6,395 bases of DNA from Clostridia bacterium (GTDB lineage Bacteria > Bacillota_A > Clostridia > Oscillospirales > SIG627): assembly GCA_017508505.1 (NCBI GenBank), contig JAFVYT010000049.1, positions 1 to 6,395 of the forward strand, written 5' to 3'. This document shows positions 1 to 6,091 of this stretch, piece after piece. Position 1 is the stretch's first letter, and every line of letters begins with the position of its first letter. Under the pieces are notes generated by a model. The model was not told the origin of the DNA. It ran no database searches and saw nothing but the letters and a program-made list of their open reading frames with translations. The translations under genes were made by a program, and so were the position numbers.

Positions 1-1855
1 ACTTTCCGCCCTTGGCCAAAAGCTCGTCGTGATTTCCGATCTCCACCACGCGGCCTCCATCCATCACAACGATACGATCCGCATCCCGAATCGTGGAGAG
101 GCGGTGGGCAATGATCAGGCTGGTGCGGTTTTTCATCAGCTGTACCATCGCATCCTGAATCTGCTTTTCCGTACGGGTATCCACAGAGGAGGTAGCCTCG
201 TCGAGAATGAGGATCTTCGGATCCGCAAGGACGGCACGGGCGATAGCCAAAAGCTGTCTCTGTCCGTGAGAGAGCGAGGCGCCCGCCTGCTTTAAGACCG
301 TGGCGTATTTTTTCGGGAGCCGTTCCACAAAGGAGTGAATATGGCTCATTTTGGTCGCACAGATCATTTCCTCGTCGGTGGCATCCAGGTTGGCATATTT
401 TACGTTGTTTTCAATGGTATTGGAGAAAAGCACCGTATCCTGCAGGACGATGGCGACGTTTTTCCTCAGGTAGTCCCGATCATAATCCCAAATGTTGACC
501 CCGTCTACCAAAATCTCCCCCCGATCCACGGGATAAAAGCGCATCAGGAGATTGACCACGGTGGTCTTACCGCTGCCCGTGGCACCCACAAGTGCGATCT
601 TCTGCCCCGGCTGAACGTCGAGGTTGAAATCATAGAGCACCTGCTTTCCGGGAACGTAGGAAAAATCAACGTTCCGAAATAAGATCCTGCCGCAAATTCT
701 TTCGGGCTTTTCGACTCCTCTCTTATCCTCATTCGGCTCGTCCAAGAGTGCAAACACACGCTCCGCTCCCGCTACGGCGGTTTGAATGGTGCCATAGAGC
801 TGGGCGATCTCGTTGATGGGGCGGGAAAACTGCTTGGCGTAAATGATGAAGGCGGAAACGGTGCCGATGGTAATGAGCCCCGTAAAGGCAAAATATCCGC
901 CGAAGGCCGCCACGATCACAAAGCTTACGTTGGAGATGCAGTTCATAATGGGTCCCATGGAGCCGCCGAGGATCTCGGCCTTGATGCTGACACGGCGCAG
1001 CTCGTCGGAGGTCTTGGCAAATTCCTCGATCACGTCCTTTTGCTTGTTGTAAGCGACGATGGATTGATACCCCGTGATCATCTCCTCGGAGTGGCCGTTC
1101 AGGCGTCCCAGCACCGCAGAGCGCTTCCGATAGACCTTGCGCATCATTTTTGACATTTTCTTGGTGACAAAAACCGTCAAAAGCACCGTAACCATCGTGA
1201 TCAGGGTCAACTGCCAGCAGTAGAGAAACATAATGCCCACCGTGCCGATGATGGTCAAGACCCCCGACACCAAGGAGCCGAGGCTTTGAGAAACGGTACT
1301 CGAGACGTTTTCCACGTCATTGGTCATTCGGCTCATCACGTCGCCGTTGGAGTGGGTATCCAAATAGCGGATGGACAAGCGGTCAATCTTTTCAAACAGA
1401 TCGTGACGCATCTGCTTTACGATGCTTTGGCTGAGTCTTGCGGCAATGAGCGACTGAAAAAGGGTGAAAACCACGTTGACCAGATACACCGCGAGGAGCC
1501 AGAGGACGCAGGAGGTGAGCTTATCCCAGGTTTTATCCTTGATGGAGTCAATGGCGCTACCCTGCAGAGCGGGAGCAAGCAGACCCGCCGCCGTCACGCA
1601 GACCACGGAAATCAATAGCGCGGCAAGGAGCTTTTTTGACTTTTTGAAATACTGCAGGAGTCTTTTGAGGGTGGCTCCCACGTTCTCCGCGTGCTCCACC
1701 GTCTGGCCCATTCCTCTGCCGGGGCCACCGCCGGGTCTGCCGCGGAAGTTTACGGTAGGAGCGGTGCCTTCCTTTTGCTTGGAGGGCTGATAGACCACCT
1801 GCTGCTTTTCGGGGCGATTTTCAAAGCCCTTCGGCAATTCTGTCTTCTGATTCAT
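1..1855 (-). CDS. ABC exporter half-transporter, catalytically canonical subunit (3' end cut by window edge)
   Basis: This is the second subunit of a predicted heterodimeric ABC exporter: membrane domain fused to ATPase, exporting an unknown drug, lipid or peptide. In the window 618 codons are open with no stop; related proteins end some 10-20 residues later. Residues 1-60 form a hydrophilic tail with a Gly/Arg-rich stretch at 38-50. Hydrophobic membrane segments lie near 76-97, 115-138, 194-213, 215-231, 300-323 and 328-345. The ATPase domain has Walker A GATGSGKTT (424-432), Q-loop Gln472, signature LSHGQ (528-532), Walker B ILILDE with catalytic Glu553, D-loop SSVD (556-559) and H-loop His584. 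The signature is non-canonical (His for the first Gly), while all catalytic residues are intact. The ATG overlaps the TGA of the preceding subunit (ATGA), and GGAAGGGGG and GAGGTG lie just upstream, which fixes the start. Substrate cannot be read from the sequence. Confidence 0.95.
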   Translation of the reverse strand, partial: MNQKTELPKGFENRPEKQQVVYQPSKQKEGTAPTVNFRGRPGGGPGRGMGQTVEHAENVGATLKRLLQYFKKSKKLLAALLISVVCVTAAGLLAPALQGSAIDSIKDKTWDKLTSCVLWLLAVYLVNVVFTLFQSLIAARLSQSIVKQMRHDLFEKIDRLSIRYLDTHSNGDVMSRMTNDVENVSSTVSQSLGSLVSGVLTIIGTVGIMFLYCWQLTLITMVTVLLTVFVTKKMSKMMRKVYRKRSAVLGRLNGHSEEMITGYQSIVAYNKQKDVIEEFAKTSDELRRVSIKAEILGGSMGPIMNCISNVSFVIVAAFGGYFAFTGLITIGTVSAFIIYAKQFSRPINEIAQLYGTIQTAVAGAERVFALLDEPNEDKRGVEKPERICGRILFRNVDFSYVPGKQVLYDFNLDVQPGQKIALVGATGSGKTTVVNLLMRFYPVDRGEILVDGVNIWDYDRDYLRKNVAIVLQDTVLFSNTIENNVKYANLDATDEEMICATKMSHIHSFVERLPKKYATVLKQAGASLSHGQRQLLAIARAVLADPKILILDEATSSVDTRTEKQIQDAMVQLMKNRTSLIIAHRLSTIRDADRIVVMDGGRVVEIGNHDELLAKGGK

Positions 1856-3576
1856 TGCACCTCGCCCCCTTCCTTCATTTGAGATTGATAAATATCCCGA
1901 TAGATCTCAGAGCTTGCCATCAATTCCTCGTGGGTGCCGATGGCAGAGACCGCACCGTTGTCTAAAACCAAAATGCGATCCGCATCCCGAATCGAGGAGA
2001 TGCGCTGTGCGATGATGATCTTGGTCACACTCGGATGCTCCTGACGCAAGGAGCGATACAGGGAGGCCTCGGTTTTCAGATCCAGAGCGCTGGTGGAATC
2101 ATCCAGAATCAGGATCTCGTGATCCTTCAGAACGGCTCTGGCGATGGAAATGCGCTGCTTCTGCCCGCCGGACAGAGAGTGGCCGCCCTCGGAAACGAGG
2201 GTGTAGTAGCCCTCGCCCTTTTGACAAATGAAATCGTCTGCGTGGGCAATCTCTGCGGCCTTTTTGATCTCCCAAGGATCCGCATCGGCTTTGGACCAGC
2301 GGATGTTCTCCTCGATGCTGCGGGAATAGAGCTCCGCCTTTTGCAGAACGATGGAGATCTTATCCCGCAGGGCTTCAAGGGCATAGTCCTTGACGTTGAC
2401 CCCGTCAACGAAAATCTCCCCCTTCGAAGCATCATAGAAGCGGGGAATCAAATGCACAAGAGAGCTTTTTCCGCTGCCCGTGGCACCGATAATGGCGAGG
2501 GTCTCCCCTGCCTCGACCCGAAAGGAAACGTCCTCCAATACGTTTTGATCCTCAGCACCCGGATAGGCAAAGGACACGCCGCGAAATTCCACAGTACCTC
2601 TTTCCCCCTTCTCCTCTGCGCCTTTTCCGTCGCAGATCAGATCGGGACAGTCAAGCACCTCATTGATGCGGTCGGCAGATGCCTTGGCACGGCTGAAGAT
2701 CTGAAAGATGTTTGCCATAAAGGTGATGCCGTGAAGGATCTGAGCAAGATAGGTAATGGCGGCCATGGTATTGCCGGGGGTGATGCTCCCGCCTGCCTTG
2801 ACGGTATAGCCGCCCACCAGAATCACCGCAACCACGCAGAGATTCAGCACGATGTTCATACAAGGGCTCATAAAGGCCAAAAGACTCTGAACCCTTAGGT
2901 TTTCCTTACAAAGGGCATCGTTTGCTCCGTCAAAGCGTTCGAGCTCATAGTCCTCCTTGACGTAGGCCTTGACGACCCGAGCACCCGCAACGGTCTCCTG
3001 CATAATATGATTGATCCCGTCGAGCTTTTTCTGCACGATAGCGAAAAGGGGTGCGGTCTTTTTCAAAAAGAAGCTGACGGCAATCACCACGAAGGGAAGG
3101 CCGCAGGCCGCAACCAAGGCAAAGCGCGGAGACTGACGGTACAGCATCAGGATGCCACCGAGGAACATCACGGTGTTCCGCACAAAGCCGCGGACCAGCA
3201 TCATCACCATATGCTGCACCTGAGTCACGTCGTTGGTCAAACGGGTCACAAGAGAACCGGTCGAGATCTTGTCCGTTTGTTCAAAGGAAAGATTCATAAT
3301 CTTTCCGAAGAGATCCTTGCGAAGATCGTTGCCGAAGCTCTGGGCGGCAAGGTTGGCAAATACGCCGCAAAGGATCCCAAAAAAACCGCCGATCAAAACC
3401 GTCAGGATCATACGGATTCCCACGGATACGATCAGGGAAAGGTCTCCCTTCAAAACGCCGTTGTCCACGATATCCGCCATCATATCCGGCTGGATGAGAT
3501 CCATTGCCACCTCCCCCACCATAAAGAGAGGTGCAAGGAGGCAGAAAAACCAATATTTTTTAATGTATTTGAGCAT
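1852..3576 (-). CDS. ABC exporter half-transporter, degenerate-site subunit
   Basis: First subunit of the heterodimeric ABC exporter, 574 residues, a normal length. Membrane segments lie near 8-27, 48-75, 131-147, 151-171, 237-257 and 270-293. The ATPase domain has Walker A GATGSGKSS (364-372), Q-loop Gln412, signature LSGGQ (468-472), Walker B ILILDD (488-493) and D-loop SALD (496-499). Two catalytic positions are changed: Asp493 stands where the catalytic Glu belongs, and Gln524 (AQR) replaces the H-loop His. In known heterodimeric exporters this subunit forms the degenerate ATP site, while its intact LSGGQ completes the active site of the partner. I chose the ATG at 3576 over an in-frame ATG at 3612. 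It has GGGAGG (3592-3587) 10 nt upstream and overlaps the MarR stop as TGATG, whereas the longer form would add 12 residues lying within the marR gene. The stop overlaps the next gene's ATG. Confidence 0.96.
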   Translation of the reverse strand: MLKYIKKYWFFCLLAPLFMVGEVAMDLIQPDMMADIVDNGVLKGDLSLIVSVGIRMILTVLIGGFFGILCGVFANLAAQSFGNDLRKDLFGKIMNLSFEQTDKISTGSLVTRLTNDVTQVQHMVMMLVRGFVRNTVMFLGGILMLYRQSPRFALVAACGLPFVVIAVSFFLKKTAPLFAIVQKKLDGINHIMQETVAGARVVKAYVKEDYELERFDGANDALCKENLRVQSLLAFMSPCMNIVLNLCVVAVILVGGYTVKAGGSITPGNTMAAITYLAQILHGITFMANIFQIFSRAKASADRINEVLDCPDLICDGKGAEEKGERGTVEFRGVSFAYPGAEDQNVLEDVSFRVEAGETLAIIGATGSGKSSLVHLIPRFYDASKGEIFVDGVNVKDYALEALRDKISIVLQKAELYSRSIEENIRWSKADADPWEIKKAAEIAHADDFICQKGEGYYTLVSEGGHSLSGGQKQRISIARAVLKDHEILILDDSTSALDLKTEASLYRSLRQEHPSVTKIIIAQRISSIRDADRILVLDNGAVSAIGTHEELMASSEIYRDIYQSQMKEGGEVQ

Positions 3577-4007
3577 CAAGCCAAATCCTCCCGTATGTAT
3601 TCCGCAAGGCACTCCAGCGTCTCGATGAGCTCCGCTTCCCGCTCGGCACCGAGCCTTGCGGTAATGGCATCGTCCGCGGCGTCGAGCTTTTCAAAGACGC
3701 GGCAAGCGATCGCACTCCCCTTCTCCGTCAGAAAAAGCTTGGTATTGCGCTTGTCGCAGGGGTCCGTTTCCTTCACCAGATACCCCTCGGCCAGCATACT
3801 TTTCACCGCTTGGTTGACCGCAGAATTGGTGATTGAGGCAAACTCCGCCACGTTTTTTTGCCCTGCTCCGGGATGTCGCAAAAGATAGAGCAAAACAGGC
3901 CGATAGGAATCGGGGATCCCTTCCGAAAGAGTGACCGATCGGACGAGGCTGTCCCAAGCGCGGCGCGCCCTTCCCACGGCACGCATCAAGGTTTTTCGCT
4001 GCTTCAT
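3576..4007 (-). CDS. MarR-family transcriptional regulator
   Basis: A 143-residue winged helix-turn-helix regulator, expected to act as a homodimer and repress the operon it heads until a ligand binds. The recognition-helix region is around 60-77 (TNSAVNQAVKSMLAEGYL). The wing carries DPCDKRNTKLFLTEKG (82-97), matching the MarR pattern DPxDxRxxxLxLTEKG. The helices at both ends (about 5-25 and 110-140) would form the dimer interface. The ATG at 4007 is preferred because GGAGGA (4017-4012) lies 4 nt upstream. The only longer reading starts at 4097, upstream of the promoter -35 box at 4076-4071, so it could not be made from that transcript. The gene is first in a three-gene operon with the two ABC subunits, and its TGA overlaps the next ATG. 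This arrangement suggests a drug- or toxin-responsive efflux switch; the inducer is unknown. Confidence 0.93.
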   Translation of the reverse strand: MKQRKTLMRAVGRARRAWDSLVRSVTLSEGIPDSYRPVLLYLLRHPGAGQKNVAEFASITNSAVNQAVKSMLAEGYLVKETDPCDKRNTKLFLTEKGSAIACRVFEKLDAADDAITARLGAEREAELIETLECLAEYIREDLA

Positions 4008-4030
4008 AGCGTCCTCCGTTGATAAAGAAT

Positions 4031-4048
4031 TAATTAAGCACTTAATTA
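4031..4048. promoter_or_regulatory. Palindromic operator, probable MarR binding site
   Basis: An 18-bp inverted repeat, TAATTAAG-CA-CTTAATTA on the plus strand, has perfect 8-bp arms and a 2-bp centre. It begins at the last base of the -10 box and covers the predicted transcription start. AT-rich palindromes of about this size are typical MarR-family operators. Its position would block polymerase, consistent with autorepression of the regulator and co-repression of the exporter. The adjacent bases 4030-4037 also form TTAATTAA, so a second overlapping half-site is possible. That the neighbouring MarR protein binds here is inferred from position and symmetry. Confidence 0.75.
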
Positions 4049-4076
4049 TTTTATTGCATAAAGAACCTCTTGTCAA
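4048..4076 (-). promoter_or_regulatory. Sigma-A type promoter of the marR-ABC-ABC operon
   Basis: On the minus strand, TTGACA (4076-4071) is followed by exactly 17 bases and TAAAAT (4053-4048). The -35 box is perfect and the -10 box has one mismatch to TATAAT. Transcription would start near 4041, giving a leader of about 33 nt that contains the marR ribosome site. It lies in an AT-rich patch between the upstream terminator and marR. A promoter this close to consensus implies strong transcription when not repressed. Confidence 0.85.
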
Positions 4077-4099
4077 GTCAATTCCCGCACTTTTCATTG

Positions 4100-4136
4100 A
4101 AAAAAACGTCCCTTCTCCGCTTCGGAGAAAGGGACG
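4100..4136 (-). terminator. Intrinsic terminator after the GNAT gene
   Basis: On the minus strand, CGTCCCTTTCTCCG (4136-4123) pairs with CGGAGAAGGGACG (4119-4107), with one bulged base and a 3-nt loop. Seven Ts (4106-4100) follow. The stem starts 10 bp after the GNAT stop codon, a textbook rho-independent terminator. It separates the tfoX-like...GNAT operon from the marR promoter, whose -35 box starts 24 bp further on. Confidence 0.93.
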
Positions 4137-4146
4137 CAGAGCTTCG

Positions 4147-4590
4147 TCAAAAGAGTCTGTCCAAATAGATCATATCCATCAGCATCACACCGTTTTCGTA
4201 GATGGGGTGATCGTAATGATCGGTGAAAAAATTCGGAACCACGTGAGATCGCACAAAGCCGCAGGCCTCGTAAAAGGGCAAGGTAAGAGGGCTGTCCCCG
4301 GTTCCCACCCGAAGCAAGCGATAGTCCTTTTTAAATACTTCAAGAAGGAACCCGATCAGGGCTCTGCCGTAGCCCTTTCGCTGATGCGAAGGGGCGGTTG
4401 CGATATTTTTAATTTCAAGGATCCCCTCTCCCTCATCGGTGACGACGCACTCGGCCTTGACTCCATCATCCTCCAGAACGAACATTCGGCCTCGGGACAA
4501 ATAGCGGTCGATCATATCCTCCTGCTCATCTGCAAGAAGCAACAAGGCGAGATAGGCCTTTTTGTTTTCCGTGATCTCCAAAATCTTCAT
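4147..4590 (-). CDS. GNAT-family N-acetyltransferase, YvbK-like
   Basis: A 147-residue protein predicted to transfer acetyl from acetyl-CoA to an amine. The family hallmark is the acetyl-CoA pyrophosphate loop IATAPSHQRKGYGRAL (63-78), with the Q-R-K-G-Y-G core at 70-75. A C-terminal strand-helix region, RVGTGDSPLTLPFYEACGF (94-112), also fits the fold. Several blocks resemble what I remember of Bacillus YvbK: LLLLAD near the start, RGRMFVL, NIA, GTGxS, YxxCGF, and FFTDHY followed by ENG and DM. This similarity is from memory, not a search. The substrate is not deducible. The ATG overlaps the SDR stop as ATGA, so translation is probably coupled, and GAGGAAAA lies upstream. The gene is intact and is the last in its operon, directly before the terminator. 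Confidence 0.92.
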   Translation of the reverse strand: MKILEITENKKAYLALLLLADEQEDMIDRYLSRGRMFVLEDDGVKAECVVTDEGEGILEIKNIATAPSHQRKGYGRALIGFLLEVFKKDYRLLRVGTGDSPLTLPFYEACGFVRSHVVPNFFTDHYDHPIYENGVMLMDMIYLDRLF

Positions 4591-5299
4591 TTTTCCTCAA
4601 GGCTCCAGCCGTGATCCCCGTGATAGATCATCTGACGGGTCATTCCGCCGTCGATGCAGATATTCTCCCCCGTAATGAAGCCGCATCGCTCCGAGCAAAG
4701 AAACAACACCATATTCGCAATATCCTCGGGCTTTCCCACTCTGCCCACCGGCTGCTGGAGCGCATCGGCACCGACGTAATCGTTCCCCTTGGTATCGATC
4801 CACCCCGGAGAGATGGAATTCACACGCACCTTTCCCGCAAGGCTGACGGAAAGCGCGTGGGTCAGAGCGGAGATGCCGCCCTTTGCGGCGGTGTAGCTTT
4901 CGGTTTGCGGCTGACTCATTCGGTCTCGGGAGGATGAAATATTAACAATGGCTCCTCCCTTTTCAAAATAAGGCATAAGGAGCTTGGTCAGGTAAAAGGG
5001 AGCGGTTACACCCACCTTCAGGGCATATTCAAAATCCTCGTAGCTGCCCCGCTCGATCCCCACGGTTGCGGGAGCGGCATTGTGAATGAGATAATCCACA
5101 CGTCAAAGTCCCCGATCACCCTTTGGGCAAAGCGCTCCAGATCCTCTTTTTTTGCCAAGTCCCCGACAAAGTAGGGGTTGTCGATCCGATCAATGATGCA
5201 GACCTCGGCTCCCGCCCGCACAAATTCCTCGGCAATGCAGGCACCGATCCCCCTTGCTCCCCCGGTCACAACCGCCACTTTTCCTTTGAAATCAAGCAT
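4587..5299 (-). pseudogene. Short-chain dehydrogenase/reductase, frameshifted as read
   Basis: The two halves of one NAD(P)-dependent classical SDR lie in different frames. The N-terminal part (from ATG 5299, with AGGAG 6 nt upstream) carries the Rossmann motif TGGARGIG (12-19) and reads through Asp66-Val67. The remainder continues in another frame from about 5096 with DYLIHNAA (the NNAG-type motif), NISSS, the catalytic YTAAK, the NSISPGW motif and the C-terminal DGGMTRQMIYHGDHGW. The frames join at GACGTGTGGATTAT (5104-5091). Restoring one base gives 237 residues, a normal SDR length, with catalytic residues near Ser123, Tyr136 and Lys140. Every functional motif survives, so the lesion is recent or is a sequencing error. 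As read, the first frame ends at 5018 after 93 residues. A GTG at 5099 could start the distal frame, but that product would lack the cofactor site. The stop overlaps the GNAT start. Substrate unknown. Confidence 0.9.
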
Positions 5300-5495
5300 T
5301 TCCTTCTCCTCTTTTCTCCGAGCTTATCTTGTTTTCCAAAGCGGAGCCGAATCCGCGATGGGGCTTATAAAAATCCTTCGTTTTCACAATATCGGAGGTG
5401 TCGATGCCTCGCTTGGCATCCCCCTTGTGGATATAGCAAAGCAAGCATCCCTCACTGCACCTTTTACAGCCTCTCCACGGATTCCACATTGCCAT
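5292..5495 (-). pseudogene. DUF5131 (phage Gp37/Gp68-like) gene, 5' stub only
   Basis: A 67-codon frame opens with MAMWNPWRGC and carries the cysteine-rich signature WNPWRGCKRCSEGCLLCY (residues 4-21). This resembles the WNPxxGCxxxSxGCxxCY start of DUF5131 proteins, a family related to radical-SAM enzymes whose cysteines probably bind an iron-sulfur cluster. The match to family members I recall continues to about residue 45 (IVKTKDFYKP) and then stops. The last 22 residues are low in family resemblance and read into the ribosome site and start of the SDR. Full members run to roughly 250 residues, so most of the gene is missing, apparently deleted near 5360. The start has a good site, GAGGTGA (5506-5500), 4 nt before the ATG. 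It sits 29 bp after the omdA-like stop and its TGA overlaps the first codons of the SDR. A working short peptide cannot be excluded but is unlikely. Confidence 0.78.
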
Positions 5496-5524
5496 ATGCT
5501 CACCTCAGATCAATTTTTTATCAT

Positions 5525-6091
5525 TCAATCGTAATACTTATCCACACCGCCGTAGCCGGGAATCCGCTTTCCCTCACGGGTCTTACCAAGGAAGCTGGCC
5601 AGCCTCTTTTGGAATTCCTCCGGACGCTTTCGTGCCGCATCGATGTAGGCAACGCGGATGCGCTTGTAGGGGTCGGGGAAGGCTTCAAAATGCGACCACG
5701 CCACCGAGTCTGCACGGATTGCGGCGATAATATCCTCCGGGAAAGTATAGGGTGCAGAGATCAGCTCGGCAACGCGCTCCCGTACGTCGGGGTGGAGCAT
5801 CCCCTGCTTGTCCAGCCAAATCAGCCGCTCGATGTTGGGACGGGAATAGGGACTCCCCGTTCTTCTCGGGGTGAAACGCAAGGCACGGCCGCCCTCCACA
5901 GCGTGATAAATGCTGTCGATCCAGCCGAAGCAAAGCGCCTCCTCCACGGCATCATTGTAGGAAAGGCTCGGTCGGCCGCTCCCCTTCAGAGGGAACACGA
6001 GCCAAATTTCCCTTTCCGTCTCAAAGCTCTCTGCCAAAAAGCGCCGCCATTGGGCTCGGTCGCTTGTATAAAAGATTCGTTTCGGATTCAT
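5525..6091 (-). CDS. YdeI/OmpD-associated (OmdA) family protein
   Basis: A 188-residue soluble protein of the YdeI/OmpD-associated family, sometimes annotated as bacteriocin-protection proteins; the biochemical role is not established. Recognisable family blocks are WRRFLAESFETEREIWLVF (15-33), SLSYNDAVEEALCFGWIDS (42-60) with the hallmark FGWIDS, and RFTPRRTGSPYS (72-83). The C-terminal half has W-x-x-F-E-A-F-P-x-x-Y (132-142) followed by a basic helix with ARKRPEEFQKR, typical of the OmdA domain. Length is normal for the family. The ATG overlaps the TGA of the tfoX-like gene (ATGA), with its own ribosome site AGAGG (6102-6098) 6 nt upstream, so it could be translated even if the upstream frame is broken. 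There is no signal peptide or membrane segment, so it is probably cytoplasmic. Confidence 0.92.
   Translation of the reverse strand: MNPKRIFYTSDRAQWRRFLAESFETEREIWLVFPLKGSGRPSLSYNDAVEEALCFGWIDSIYHAVEGGRALRFTPRRTGSPYSRPNIERLIWLDKQGMLHPDVRERVAELISAPYTFPEDIIAAIRADSVAWSHFEAFPDPYKRIRVAYIDAARKRPEEFQKRLASFLGKTREGKRIPGYGGVDKYYD

Noticed and set aside
75..1994. Identical 19-nt DNA stretch at 75-93 and 1976-1994, plus near-identical Walker A DNA at 570-586 and 2471-2487
   Set aside because: Both encode the same conserved motifs (IRDADRI and GATGSGK) in paralogous ATPase domains. Shared protein constraint and codon use explain them without a repeat element or gene conversion.
2035..2898. Long plus-strand open frame (287 codons) and similar plus-strand frames at 3007-3888 and 5123-6205
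   Set aside because: They lie opposite strongly supported minus-strand genes (both ABC subunits, MarR, SDR and OmdA genes), show no recognisable domains and are low-complexity mirror frames.
4008..4097. Upstream extension of the MarR protein to a start at 4097
   Set aside because: That start is upstream of the promoter -35 box and has no conserved MarR sequence; the ATG at 4007 has a good ribosome site and gives a normal length.
5091..5110. Programmed ribosomal frameshift in the SDR gene
   Set aside because: No slippery X-XXY-YYZ heptamer or clear downstream stem-loop is visible at the junction, and SDR genes are not known to use frameshifting.
5341..5356. Hairpin GCGGA/TCCGC as a terminator inside the DUF5131 stub
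   Set aside because: The stem is only 5 bp and no T-run follows on either strand.
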